From positions 6,497,001-6,561,000 of the forward strand of contig CATNEN010000038.1 in the NCBI GenBank assembly GCA_950097015.1: a stretch of 64,000 bases of DNA, written 5' to 3'. This DNA is from Macrostomum hystrix. Lineage: Eukaryota > Platyhelminthes > Macrostomidae. This document shows, in pieces, positions 34,125-47,869 of the stretch; the first letter of the stretch is position 1; every line of letters starts with the position of its first letter. Position numbers and translations under genes: made by a program. A model generated the notes under the pieces. The model was given only the letters and a program-made list of their open reading frames with translations. It was not told the origin of the DNA and made no database searches.

Positions 34125-34619
34125 ATGTCGTATCAGCAGCAGCCGCCACAGCCTCCACCATATTATCCACCCCCGGGTGGACAGCCGCCCCATACTGGCC
34201 AGCCGCCAAAGTATGAAAGCGATCCTTTGAATACAGGCGTGGCTGGCGGTGGAAGAGGATATTATCAGGTTAGTTATTGCCCTAATTTTAAAAGTTATCG
34301 TTATAAAAGTGCATTTTTCTAAACCTAAACTAAATTACAGGCCGCTGGAGGCCCAGGCCCCACCATCGCCAGTACAACTATTATAATTCGCGAGTTCGGC
34401 CCCTATCCATCGAGCATCGAGTGCCCATTCTGCCGGTGTCACGTGCTGACCAGCGTGAACTACACACCTGGCTGCCTAGCCTGGCTCTCCGGTTCTCTGC
34501 TGTGCCTGTTCGGTCTCTGGCCCTGCGCTTGCATTCCCTGCTGCATCAACGACTGCCAGGATGCCAAGCACTATTGTCCTCACTGCGGCCAGTACCTTGG
34601 CACCTATGCCAGAATCTAA
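34125..34619 (+). CDS. LITAF-domain (LITAF/CDIP1-like) protein
   Basis: Two exons, 34125-34268 and 34341-34619, give 140 aa. The 72-bp intron is GT-AG, phase 0. The N-terminus is Pro/Gln/Tyr-rich (MSYQQQPPQPPPYYPPPGG) and resembles the PPxY-bearing tails that recruit ubiquitin ligases and ESCRT partners in this family. The C-terminal LITAF domain has CPFC (76-79), a hydrophobic Cys-rich stretch (93-116) that inserts in the membrane without crossing it, and YCPHCGQYLGTY (126-137); the two CxxC knuckles bind zinc together. Family members sit on the cytosolic face of late endosomes and lysosomes. The first ATG is at 34107 but 34125 gives the family-like start. A polyadenylation signal aataaa lies at 34802-34807. 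Confidence 0.9.
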
Positions 34620-34801
34620 CCAATTTTTTAAAAACTTTACCAATCGCCATTCATTAGTAATTAAATATTTATTAAAACGTGTATTTTACGCTTTTTGACT
34701 CTTATTATGTCAAAATCAAACTAAATTAATGTATGAGAAACCCGGAAAAAGCATAATATAAACAAACCTAAACAAACATAGCAAATCGAAAACGTAAATG
34801 A

Positions 34802-34807
34802 AATAAA
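34802..34807 (+). terminator. Polyadenylation signal of the LITAF-like gene
   Basis: aataaa lies 183 nt after the stop codon. No closer canonical signal is seen. Confidence 0.45.
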
Positions 34808-34809
34808 AA

Positions 34810-36653
<1,844 letters not shown>

Positions 36654-36867
36654 TAGCTTTGATTGTAATCTTAAATTCTTTTTTCTGAGAAAAAATATTT
36701 TTGTTAAATCAATACATGTCAATAAAACCTAATCAACAGTTTCTTTATTTTTGTGCATTGCTGACTTTGCTAGAAGCAGCAATTTTGCCTCTTTGGTGAA
36801 AGTGATTTTCAATTATGCGAAAACCTCTGCTGCAGTTTTCAGACTTGTTGAATTTCTGTCACGAGAC

Positions 36868-37981
36868 CCAATGTCCCCAAGCAGCAGCGACCCAATGTCC
36901 CCAAGCAGCAGCGACCCAATGTCCCCAAGCAGCAGCGACCCAATGTCCCCAAGCAGCAGCGACCCAATGTCCCCAAGCAGCAGCGACCCAATGTCCCCAA
37001 GCAGCAGCGACCCAATGTCCCCAAGCAGCAGCGACCCAATGTCCACCAAGCAGCAGCGACCCAATGTCCCCAAGCAGCAGCGACCCAATGTCCACCAAGC
37101 AGCAGCGACCCAATGTCCCCAAGCAGCAGCGACCCAATGTCCACCAAGCAGCAGCGACCCAATGTCCCCAAGCAGCAGCGACCCAATGTCCACCAAGCAG
37201 CAGAGACCCAATGTCCCCAAGCAGCAGCGACCCAATGTCCCCAAGCAGCAGCGACCCAATGTCCACCAAGCAGCAGCGACCCAATGTCCCCAAGCAGCAG
37301 CGACCCAATGTCCACCAAGCAGCAGCGACCCAATGTCCCCAAGCAGCAGCGACCCAATGTCCCCAAGCAGCAGCGACCCAATGTGCCCAAGCAGCAGAGA
37401 CCCAATGTCCCCAAGCAGCAGCGACCCAATGTCCACCAAGCAGCAGAGACCCAATGTCCCCAAGCAGCAGCGACCCAATGTCCCCAAGCAGCAGCGACCC
37501 AATGTGCCCAAGCAGCAGAGACCCAATGTCCCCAAGCTGCAGCGACCCAATGTCCCCAAGCAGCAGCGACCCAATGTCCGCCAGCAGCAGAGACCCAATG
37601 TCCCCAAGCAGCAGCGACCCAATGTCCACCAAGCAGCAGCGACTAATGTCCCCAAGCAGCACCGACCCAATGTCCCCAAGCAGCAGCGACCCAATGTCCC
37701 CAAGCAGCAGCGACCCAATGTCCCCAAGCAGCAGCGACACAATGTCCCCAAGCAGCAGCGACACAATGTCCACCAAGCAGCAGCGACCCAATGTCCCCAA
37801 GCAGCAGCGACCCAATGTCCCCAAGCAGCAACGACACAATGTCCATCAAGCAGCAGAGACCCAATGTCCCCAAGCAGCAGCGACCCAATGTCCCCAAGCA
37901 GCAGCGACCCAATGTCCCCCAAGCAGCAGTGACACAATGTCCCCCCAGCAGCAGACCCAATGTCCCCCAGCAGCAGACTCC
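36868..37981. repeat. Minisatellite, mixed 24- and 25-bp units, about 46 copies
   Basis: Units of cccaatgtccccaagcagca plus four bases (24 bp) are mixed with units carrying one extra base (tccAccaag, 25 bp). The extra base changes reading frame each time, so long repeat ORFs move between frames. The array is CAG-rich and has no gene context. Confidence 0.95.
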
Positions 37982-37999
37982 CTAGATCAGCTGCTAGCA

Positions 38000-38520
38000 G
38001 CATGTCTCCCTAGAGCTTTAATGCCACTTATTCTAAAAAAGCATTTTGCTTCGCAATTCTCTTTGCCTACCCCATCGGCCAATCACAGTAGACTTTGTTG
38101 CTATTCGCCGACAGTCAATGAACAACGATAATTCTAATACGATATGGAGCTCTAGCTTCAGAAAATTCTAGAATTTTGCTCAAGTTGAGATTCCAAATTT
38201 TCTGGAGATTCTAAACGTAAGTTACAATCAGATTTTCGCAGTTTTAAAGTCATTGGCATGCAATGTACTCGTAGATTCATTATGTTAGCATTATCTTGTT
38301 TTAACTGTTTGCCTCTGCTCAGCTTTCTCACAGCTGCTCTCAAGTATATTTCAATGTTTGGAGCAGGAAGCGAAGGTATTGCCACCCTACCCACGGCAAA
38401 CATGACGCGAAATAGACAAGTCTGTTGCACTTTTATCTGTGCCTCACTAAACCTGTTTGTTTGCGCCTATGAACAGCTCATCAGTTCTACGATTTTGCAT
38501 TTAATTTGACACCGCTCAGT
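38000..38520. other. Intergenic, no supported gene
   Basis: An 83-codon hydrophobic open frame at 38258-38509 has no recognisable family. I leave it uncalled. Confidence 0.4.
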
Positions 38521-38524
38521 CTTT

Positions 38525-38925
38525 TCTCTCCTCTCCTTGCTCTCTTCCTCCCCTGCCTCTCTTATTTCTCCCCTGCCTCTCTTATTTCTCCCCTGCCTCT
38601 TTTCTTTCTCCCCTGTCTCTCTTCTTTCTCCCCTGTCTCTCTTCTTTCTCCCCTGCCTCTCTTCTTTCTCCCCTGCCTCTCTTCTTTCTCCCCTGCCTCT
38701 CTTCTTTCTCCCCTGTCTCTCTTATTTCTCCCCTGTCTCTCTTAATTCTCCCCTGTCTCTCTTATTTCTCCGCTGTCTCTCTTATTTCTCCCCTGCCTGT
38801 TCTCTTTCTCCCCTGTCTCTCTTCTTTCTCCCCTGCCTCTCTTCTTTCTCCCCTGCCTCTCTTCTTTCTCCCCTGCCTCTCTTTTGTCTACCCTGCCTCC
38901 CTAATTTCTCACTCACCCTTGCTAG
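38525..38925. repeat. Minisatellite, 20-bp pyrimidine-rich unit, about 20 copies
   Basis: The unit tctcttctttctcccctgcc recurs every 20 bp with a/t and c/t variants. The + strand is almost pure pyrimidine. Confidence 0.93.
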
Positions 38926-39327
38926 TATTTTTCTGCAGTGAAAACGCCAAGCAATTCTTGTCTCCATCTTTGAGTCTAGCCCCCTCGAATTTCCTGCTCC
39001 CGTGTCTGCTTACTGGGTCGGCTAGTATTTCCCGCCGGTTGATTTTATCCGGGCAACAACGGCTAGCAACTTCGAAGTTGCTAAGATTCTTGGAAGTTTT
39101 TCTAGCTCGAATCTACATGCAATTTTCTAGGATATGCGTGCACGAATCATAACTCTCGAGTCCTGTAAGAATGAGTAGTGCAGTGCTCATCAATAATTAG
39201 CCAGTTACTCACCGGAAGATTAGATTAGAGCCGATTGAGTTGTTCTCTGTTGGTCTCGACATAAATAATTTGGCTATAAGCCTTGCCATAGTAAAAAATG
39301 GTTGTGTCGCACCTGTTGTATCGCATC

Positions 39328-40755
39328 CTGCAATGATGTGACCCCACCATGAAATCTGTGCGACCCCGTCCTGCAATCAGTGTGACCCCACCCTGCAATC
39401 AGTGTGACCCCACCATGAAATCTGTGTGACCCCACCATGAAATCTGTGTGACCCCACCATAAAATCTGGGTGACCCCGTCCTGCAATCAGTGTGACCCCA
39501 CCCTGCAATCAGTGTGACCCCACCCTGCAATTAGTGTGACCCCACCCTGCAATCAGTGTGACCCCATCCTGCAATCAGTGTGACCCCGTCCTGCAATCAG
39601 TGTGACCCCGTCCTGCAATCAGTGTGACCCCGTCCTGCAATCAGTGTGACCCCATCCTGCAATCAGTGTGGTGACCCCATCCTGCAATCAGTGTGACCCC
39701 ATCCTGCAATGAGTGTGACCCCATCCTGCAATCAGTGTGACCCCACCATGAAATCTGTGTGACCCCACCATGAAATCTGTGTGACCCCACCATGAAATCT
39801 GGGTGACCCCATCCTGCAATTCGTGTGACCCCATCCTGCAATGAGTGTGACCCCATCCTACAATCTGTGTGACCCCATCCTACAATCTGTGTGACCCCAT
39901 CCTGCAATGAGTGTGACCCCATCCTGCAATGAGTGTGACCCCATCCTACAATGAGTGTGACTCCATCCTGCAATGAGTGTGACCCCATCCTGCAATCAGT
40001 GTGACCCCACCATGAAATCTGTGTCACCCCACCTGCAATCAGTGTGACCCCATCATGAAATCTGTGTGACCCCACCATGAAATCTGTGTGACCCCATCCT
40101 GCAATCCGTGTGACCCCATCATGAAATCTGTGTGACCCCATCCTGCAATGAGTGTGACCCCATCCTACAATCTGTGTGACCCCATCCTACAATCTGTGTG
40201 ACCCCATCCTGCAATGAGTGTGACCCCATCCTGCAATGAGTGTGACCCCATCCTACAATGAGTGTGACTCCATCCTGCAATGAGTGTGACCCCATCCTGC
40301 AATCAGTGTGACCCCACCATGAAATCTGTGTCACCCCACCTGCAATCAGTGTGACCCCATCATGAAATCTGTGTGACCCCACCATGAAATCTGTGTGACC
40401 CCATCCTGCAATCCGTGTGACCCCATCATGAAATCTGTGTGACCCCATCCTGCAATGAGTGTGACCCCATCCTACAATCTGTGTGACCCCATCCGACAAT
40501 CAGTGTGACCGCATCCTGCAATGAGTGTGACCCCATCCGACAATCAGTGTGACCGCATCCTACAATCCGTGTGACCCCATCCTACAATCCGTGTGACCCC
40601 ATCCTACGATCAGTGTGACCCCATCCTGCAATGAGTGTGACCCCATCTTGCAATCAGTGTGACCCCACCCTGCAATGAGTGTGACCCCATCCTACAATCC
40701 GTGTGACCCCATCCTACAATCCGTGTGACCCCATCCTACAATCAGTGTGACACAC
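39328..40755. repeat. Minisatellite, 22-bp unit, about 64 copies, with a larger duplicated block
   Basis: Units tgtgaccccatcctgcaatc and tgtgaccccaccatgaaatc (each plus two bases) alternate. A multi-unit block of about 307 bp is repeated: the rare sequence gtgtcaccccacctgcaatc occurs at 40021 and 40328 with matching neighbours. A higher-order duplication therefore occurred after the unit variants had formed. Confidence 0.95.
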
Positions 40756-40759
40756 CCTA

Positions 40760-41260
40760 GCCAAGTTACGACTCCTCCCTTAAACTATATTAATCCCATC
40801 CTTTACTGTGTCTCTCATGGCCATTGCACGCGACTTTCCAAGAAAGCCGTCACCCATCATATCCCTCCCCGTGACATCAAGTTTCAAGTAATGCATTGAG
40901 TGTCAAGTTAGCTGTTGACATTTTTCAATCAACTCCATCGACGCCACTGTTTTCCCCGGGTTGACAAAAATATGGAAAATTCATTTCGCAGCAACCTGAT
41001 CCCAAGATACAGGTAAGCCGATCACAGTTGCTAGCTGGGATTCAAGCTCATTTTAGTCCAATGATTTCCTCTGAAGCTATTCAGTCTACATTCTCATGGT
41101 TTCTACCTGCATCAAATGACCGGACATGGAGTCAGAATAGACTTTGCACCAACGTGAGATTTGAGGCGTAGGCCTAAAAAGGATTAATGCAGATTTTTAA
41201 TTTTATTGATTTGTAAAAACAAGCAAATGGTTAATAAAGTAATATAGTTGTCATGAGCTT
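40760..41260. other. Upstream region of the claudin-like gene
   Basis: Unique sequence in which I cannot identify a promoter element with confidence. Confidence 0.35.
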
Positions 41261-41261
41261 T

Positions 41262-41600
41262 CCAAAATGAGGATATCTATGAAATAAAGTAAGAGTATCT
41301 ACAAAATGAGGATATCTACAAAATGAGGATATCTACCAAATGAGGATAACTACCAAATGAGGATATCTCAAAAGTAAGGATTTCTGCAAAATGAGGATAT
41401 CTGCAAAATGAGGACATCTACAAAATAAGGATGTCTACAAAATAGGGATATCTACCAAATGAGGATATCAGCAAAATGAGGATATCAACAAAATGAGGAT
41501 ATCCACAATGTGAGGATATCTACTAAATGAGTTTATCCACAGAATGAGGATATCTACAAAGTGAGGATTTCTACTAAATGTATCCACAGAATGAGGACAT
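41262..41600. repeat. Minisatellite, 17-bp unit, about 19 copies
   Basis: The unit atctacaaaatgaggat repeats with many single-base changes, so it looks older than the other arrays. It ends about 100 bp before the start codon of the claudin-like gene and probably lies in its promoter or 5' UTR. Confidence 0.9.
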
Positions 41601-41697
41601 TATATCCTTGGTCAGAGGTGCAATTTCGGGATGTGAAGTTCAAGAAGGCAAGAGATCAATTTTAAATCCTTCAATAAACCGCCAGCAACAAGCAATC

Positions 41698-44600
41698 ATG
41701 TCGAAACAAAACAGCGATGAGCATCAGCCAGCACTGCTGACTGTGCCCACAACTGGAAGAATTAATCAGCATCAGCAGCAGCAGCCCCTGATTTCGGCAG
41801 TCGCCAGAGGAAGTCGTCAGGTTGGGCAGCTCTCAGCAGCTCATAGAAACGACGGCGGAGTCCGGCTGCTTCAACAGGGCAGCGGCGACACCGGCCTTGG
41901 CAGCAGCCTGGAGATTTCTCCCACGGCTACTCCGGTTAGAGCTACCACAGATGATCAGCAGCAGCAGCATCAGCAGCAGCAGCAGCAGCAGCAGCTGGAG
42001 GAGGAACAGGAGGAACAGCAACGAAAGCAGTCGGTATCTAGACGGTAGGTTTTGTTTCTTAAAATTTTCCACTGGGGCATGTGCGTACTGGCCTGTCAAC
42101 GGGCACTCGCCCTCTATGCTAGTTTTTCTTAGGAAAACTCATAAAGTGTTTTCATTCAAGCGTAGTTTGAGCAGTCCTAGAGCTCTATCTGGAAAATTTT
42201 CTTTCATGAGTCATCCTTGCGAGCACTTTTGCGTTAACTTCAATATAATAAGACAATACCGCTGCAGGATTTCTGTCGATTCTCGGAAAGACCTCGACTC
42301 CCTACCAGAAACCAAGAGGCCACTTAAAAAGCAGCAGCAGCAGCCGTCGCTAGAGACAGTCCATAAGCTGCCACACAATCCGGATACGACTCCCACCGCC
42401 AGCGGTGGCATCGGCGGCACCCTGGCGACTACGGAGTCGGCCTGGATGCGATGGTCACGTGACAGGCGTTCGATGCAGCTGAAGCGACAGAAGCAGCAGC
42501 AGCTTCAGGCGGCTCCAATGCCACCAACGCAAGCGTTGCTCATTGACGATGATGCTGACTGGGATGCCGAGGCCGAGGGAGACTGCTCGGAGCTCATGGA
42601 GCCGCCGATGCGAAGAATCTCAACGCCGATCATGAAGGCCCGCGAGGAGAGCGCCAAGCTGGTGACGCCTGAGCTGTACAACCGGCGCCTTCAGCAGCTC
42701 CAGCAGCTGCAGCAGCAGCAGCTGTTGCAGATTGGCAGTGGCGGAGGCGATGTCACAACCACTCTAGCACTGACTACAGCTCCACCGCTGCGAGACAACG
42801 GTCGGAGGAGTCGCCGAAGTCGTCGACAACGTCGGCGGAGCCTGCAGACGTCCTGCCAGGAGCTGACGCCGGTGCAGTGGAGCCGACTGCGCGAGTACTG
42901 GGAGCACCCGACATTCGTGCAGCTGCGCTGCCTGGCCGCCTTCCTGTCGTTCATCAGCGCCTGCGTGCTCATCTTCACGGCTGTCAGCGTCCGCTGGTCC
43001 CGGCACTACCCCGGTGAGAACACCGCCTTGAAGATGCCGACGCCCCGCAGGAAATCTGCGCTCTCACCTTGAAATCTCTAGTCTCATCTTAGAATCTCCC
43101 GTCTCACCTTGAAATACGAGTATCTAGTCTCACCTTGAAATCTCTAGCCTCATCTTAGAATCTCTCGTACTTTCTTAAACTCTATTTTGTCATATTAAAG
43201 TCTTTAGTTTTACAGTTAATGGTTTTTTTGCTTGAAGTAAAAAATACATAAATGGAACTCGTTTACTAATTACTAATTACTAATTACTCGTTTACTAATA
43301 AATGTAATTTCCTCTATGTACGAGTCTATCTTATCTGTTCTTAGACAATCTTATCATGAATCTTCTTACACTCAATAATTATGGCGCTCAACGATTTCCT
43401 CAGGTATTTCCACATTGAGCGGCCTACTCGGTGAATCTACTTAGTCCGGTGCATGCATTTGCACACTCTGACACCTCGTTATCAGGCAGGAGGAAGTTGA
43501 AATAAAAAGGACATCCCAACTATGAATTGGGTAGACAAGGAGAGGGCTTCAGCGATGCTAACACTGTCAGATCGCGTTAGAGAATTTCAGCTGGACTTTT
43601 TCTTATTTTAAAAACTTTTCGCCTAGACTAGCTAGTATATTTAACCCTGTAACTGCTTTTGCCTTAGCAAAGCTAAGAAATTTCATCGAAAAATCCCCGG
43701 TTATCGGAGAAGGTGGTCACAAGAAATCTGGGCCCACTAAGAAATGTATTATCTCCTAGAAATGTATCATTTACTAGAATGTATCATTTCTTAGAAATGC
43801 TTCATTTCACAGAAACTATTCAATCCTAAGGTTATTTTTTTCTGGCAATTTTTTCCTGTAGTCCAATAAATATAGTGTTTTCAAGAAACTTAATTTCCTA
43901 GAAATAAGTGTTTCTTAGAAATTTATCGTTTATAGGTTTTTATCGGTTACATCCAGCGAATAAATTGTTTGTTAGTTCACAGTTCATTACTTCATCAGTG
44001 GAAAGATGCTCTCAGTTTAAAACTGCATGTTTTCCTAAGAGTACCACGAACAGTTCTCAAGCTGTCCTCGCGCTAGCTCGAGTCTGATTGCTGCTGTGGT
44101 GTAGTCTCGTAATCAAATTTTTATTTATAACAGCAACTTCAAAAATGCAGCTAAAAATTATTCACGTTCTAGATGTGTGTGCGTTTGGAGTCTATGAGCT
44201 GTTGTGATAGATAAAATTTGAGTCGTTAACAATTCGCTTATGGACTTACGGAAGCGCCAAAGTTATCAAGGATAATTTTAGCCCATTATTTTAGTTGTCG
44301 AACTTACTGCTGATATTATTGCTGAGATGGGTTCGACAGGACCGAAATTACTGCTCGCAATTTTGGGTCTCTGAGCCATTGCTGATCTATCTATGGACAT
44401 AATGCTATTTTTTTACTTTGTCAGCATTTAGTATATGCAACTAGCAATTTCTACCCCTTCCACTTTAAGTTCTTAGTAATGTGCCAACAACTGGAACAAT
44501 GAAGCGAACGCCGCTTTTTCTAGTGTCTTCAACTGAACTGAGAGAGATAGGGTCAGTATTATTATTTTTAAAGACACGCTTTTCTGCTAATTGTAGTGCC

Positions 44601-47600
44601 AAAGTCGTGTAACACAGAACACACAAATTAGTACGTTTGACATTCAGAGCTGTAGCTTGCCGGCTCAAAGACTCCAAGCTTATTGCCACGGCTGTGAAAT
44701 ACACTCGAATCGTTTTTGGGCCTCTTGCTGCTCGAATGTGAACTCGGGACCTGTCTAATGTGAAAGTCCAAAGCAGCTCCCATCGCTAATCGCGGGAAGT
44801 ATATAATCAAACAAAATATTCGCGAATACGACCACTTTGTGGGAAGCTTCCTGAATTGCGTTTTCGGATGCGGAATAATTGGGCGTGTAGCGAAGGCTTA
44901 GAGGACTGGAGCAATTAGGCAACACTTCAAGCCTCTGTACGGTCTGGGCGGATCTATCTCTCTCTCTCTCTCGCTCAATTTTTTCTCCGAGCTGGTTTCA
45001 AATTGCATCTGTTCAGTTAGTTTCTTGCACCGCTGCTCATTGCAGACAATTCCACATTCGCCCTGTCTGGCCTGTGGAAATCCTGCTTCAAACCAAACGG
45101 CAGTTGCGCTACCAACTTTCATCTGACCCATCTCGACGGCCATGGTGAGTTGGTTTTGTGGGGACCGCTGGGACACAATGTCCTGAGGACAAACAGCTTA
45201 TGTTCTAAAGGACGAAGGAAGTTAACAGACGGTGTCCTGAGGAAGGGGATGTTAACAGACGGTGTCCTGAGGAAGGGGGTGTTAACAGACGGTGTCCTGA
45301 GGAAGGGGTTGTTAACAGACGGTGTCTTGAGAAAGGGGATGTTAACAGACGGTGTCCTAAGGAAGGGGTTGTTAACAGACGGTGTCCTGAGGAAGGGGGT
45401 GTTAACAGACGGTGTCCTGAGGAAGGGGGTGTTAACAGACGGTGTCCTAAGGAAGGGGTTGTTAACAGACGGTGTCCTGAGGAAGGGGTTGTTAACAGAC
45501 GGTGTCTTGAGGAAGGGGATGTTAACAGACGGTGTCCTAAGGAAGGGGTTGTTAACAGACGGTGTCCTGAGGAAGGGGGTGTTAACAGACGGTGTCCTGA
45601 GGAAGGGGTTGTTAACAGACGGTGTCTTGAGGAAGGGGATGTTAACAGACGGTGTCCTAAGGAAGGGGTTGTTAACAGACGGTGTCCTGAGGAAGGGGGT
45701 GTTAACAGACGGTGTCCTGAGGAAGGGGGTGTTAACAGACGGTGTCCTGAGGAAGGAGATGTTAACAGACGGTGTCCTGAGGAAGTAGATGTTAACAGAC
45801 GGTGTCTAAAGGAAGGGGTTGTTAACAGACGGTGTCCTGAGGAAGAGGGTGTTAACAGACGGTGTCCTGAGGAAGGAGATGTTAACAGACGGTGTCCTGA
45901 GGAAGTAGATGTTAACAGACGGTGTCCTGAGGAAGTAGATGTTAACAGACGGTGTCTAAAGGAAGGGGTTGTTAACAGACGGTGTCCTGAGGAAGAGGGT
46001 GTTAACAGACGGTGTCCTGAGGAAGGAGATGTTAACAGACGGTGTCCTGAGGAAGTAGATGTTAACAGACGGTGTCTAAAGGAAGGGGTTGTTAACAGAC
46101 GGTGTCCTGAGGAAGAGGGTGTTAACAGACGGTATCCTGAGGACGGGGGTGTTAACAGACGGTGTCCTGAGGAAGGGGGTGTTAACAGACGGTGTCCTGA
46201 GGAAGGGGGTGTTAACAGACAGTGTCCCGAGGAAGTAGATGTTAACAGACGGTGTCTAAAGGAAGGGGGTGTTAACAGACAGTGTCCCGAGGAAGTAGAT
46301 GTTAACAGACGGTGTCTAAAGGAAGGGGGTGTTAACAGACAGTGTCCCGAGGAAGTAGATGTTAACAGACGGTGTCTAAAGGAAGGGGGTGTTAACAGAC
46401 AGTGTCCCGAGGAAGTAGATGTTAACAGACGGTGTCTAAAGGAAGGGGGTGTTAACAGACAGTGTCCCGAGGAAGTAGATGTTAACAGACGGTGTCTAAA
46501 GGAAGGGGGTGTTAACAGACAGTGTCCCGAGGAAGGGCGTGTAAACAGACGATGTCTTAAGGGAGGGGGTGTTAACAGACGGTGTCCTAAGGATGGGGGT
46601 GTTAACAGACGGTGTCCTAAGGAAGGGGGTGTTAACAGACAGTGTCCTAAGGAAGTGGGTGTTGTATCACAAGCATTAATCAGATTGACGCCCAATATTT
46701 CCATCCTTACTCCACAGACTGGCAGAAGGCTATCTTAGGCCTAGTGCTGTTCTCCGCATTGTTCGCATGTAGCGGCACAGTTTTGGCCGGGCTTGGTATC
46801 TGCGTGAGCTTCCTACCGAAGAAGATGTACTACTTGCACTCGGCTGGGGAGGTCTGCTTTGTGGCCGGTGAGAACTCGACTCATAATTCTGCTGAGTTTC
46901 TGGAGTCCGACTCATTAAAATAAGTAAATAGAACTGGAAACACGCGAGTCTAAGCTTTTCGTTTAAAAATTTTTGTCAGTGGGAGACCCAACCTTCATTA
47001 GTAAAAACCCAACTTCCTTCAATGTGAAACCTAGCTCATTCAATGTGACACCTCCTTCGGTGTGGAACGTCCTTCAGTGTGGAACGTCCTTCAGTGTGAA
47101 CCCTCCTTCAGTGTGGAACCTCCTTCAGTGTGGAACCTCCTTCAGTGTGGAACCTCCTTCAGTGTGGAACCTCCTTCAGTGTGGAACCTCCTTCAGTGTG
47201 GAACCTCCTTCAGTGTGAACCCTCCTTCAGTGTGGAACCTCCTTCAGTGTGGAACCTCCTTCAGTGTGAAACCTAATCCAGAGTGAAGTCTCCTTCCTTT
47301 AGTGTGAAACCTACACGCGGAAACCCAGCCTACTTAGCAGGCCTCTAAATCCCACTCTCCTCGCTCAAAGCCCTAGCTAGCGGTGTCGGCCTGTCAGTAT
47401 ACCCCTACACGGTGCGCAAGCTAGGCTACCAGCGACATCGCTACGGCACTGCCTACTGGATTGGCTGGGTCGCCTGCATCCTGCTGACCCTCGCCTCTCT
47501 TGGACTCATGCTGGACCATCTGGTGCGCGAGTCCAGCAGGCCACGCCAGTGTCCTCGCTGCTGTTGCCTCTTCTGTCGCTCGATGCGTCGTCAGAAGCGA

Positions 47601-47714
47601 CTTCAACAGGCGCTAGTCAGGCAGTCGGATTCGCCAGCCGCGCCTGGTCGCGCCTCAGGGCCGGTTGAGGAGGAAATCGAGCTAAGGTCCGCATCTGGCG
47701 CCGTTGCGCTTTAA
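41698..47714 (+). CDS. Claudin/PMP22/CACNG-like four-span membrane protein with long cytosolic N-terminus
   Basis: Exons 41698-42044, 42268-43013, 45046-45144, 46718-46867 and 47371-47714 give 561 aa; all are GT-AG with matching phases (2, 1, 1, 1). Residues 1-330 are hydrophilic, Gln-rich (poly-Q) and Arg-rich. TM1 (about 333-357, CLAAFLSFISACVLIFTAVSV) ends in RW. The next loop contains GLWKSC followed by a second Cys (NGSC), the W-GLW-C-C signature of this superfamily, with possible N-glycosylation at NST and NGS. TM2 (about 402-427), TM3 (438-460) and TM4 (475-498, YWIGWVACILLTLASLGLML) follow, then a Cys/Arg-rich cytosolic tail. The usual members have short N-termini, so the 330-residue extension is unusual. 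It might be a junctional protein or a channel-associated subunit; the sequence does not decide. Start: ATG 41698, because the earlier ATG at 41578 lies in the array. Confidence 0.8.
43075..43180. repeat. Short degenerate tandem repeat in claudin-like intron 2
   Basis: About five imperfect copies of a 19-22 bp phrase (gtctcaccttgaaatctcta) start right after exon 2. It looks like an array that has not expanded. Confidence 0.65.
43180..45045. other. Rest of claudin-like intron 2
   Basis: No large array is present. A weak tandem (agaaatgtatcattt) lies near 43742-43800. Open frames here on the minus strand have no support. Confidence 0.45.
45200..46665. repeat. Minisatellite in claudin-like intron 3, 30-bp unit, about 49 copies
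   Basis: The core ggtgttaacagacggtgtcc repeats every 30 bp and contains gttaac in each unit. A 60-bp dimer (one agtgtcccga unit plus one ggtgtctaaa unit) is repeated five times at 46201-46520, and other multi-unit blocks recur earlier. It occupies about 93 percent of the 1573-bp intron. Both strands have long stop-free frames because the unit is ten codons. Confidence 0.96.
47035..47300. repeat. Minisatellite in claudin-like intron 4, 17-bp unit, about 14 copies
   Basis: The unit cctccttcagtgtggaa repeats with few changes. Each unit contains ccttcag, a 3' splice-site-like string. The real acceptor (ctcaaag, 47364-47370) lies 70 bp downstream. Confidence 0.92.
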
Positions 47715-47792
47715 CCCATGTCAGCTAAAAATGATTTCTGTCACATGCATGAGATGAGAGTATTTGCCTGACTATACTGCCTTAATTACTTA

Positions 47793-47798
47793 ATTAAA
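47793..47798 (+). terminator. Variant polyadenylation signal of the claudin-like gene
   Basis: attaaa lies 79 nt after the stop codon and about 75 bp before the next array. It is a common variant signal. Confidence 0.4.
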
Positions 47799-47869
47799 AA
47801 TATAATCGAAAATGGTTCTCTACCCCCATGTACAGCATACAATCACCAAGTAGGGAGCTGACTCTGATA

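Noticed and set aside
45150-46704. Open frames of 212 codons (+) and 499 codons (-)
   Set aside because: Both are the 30-bp intronic array, whose ten-codon unit lacks stops on both strands.
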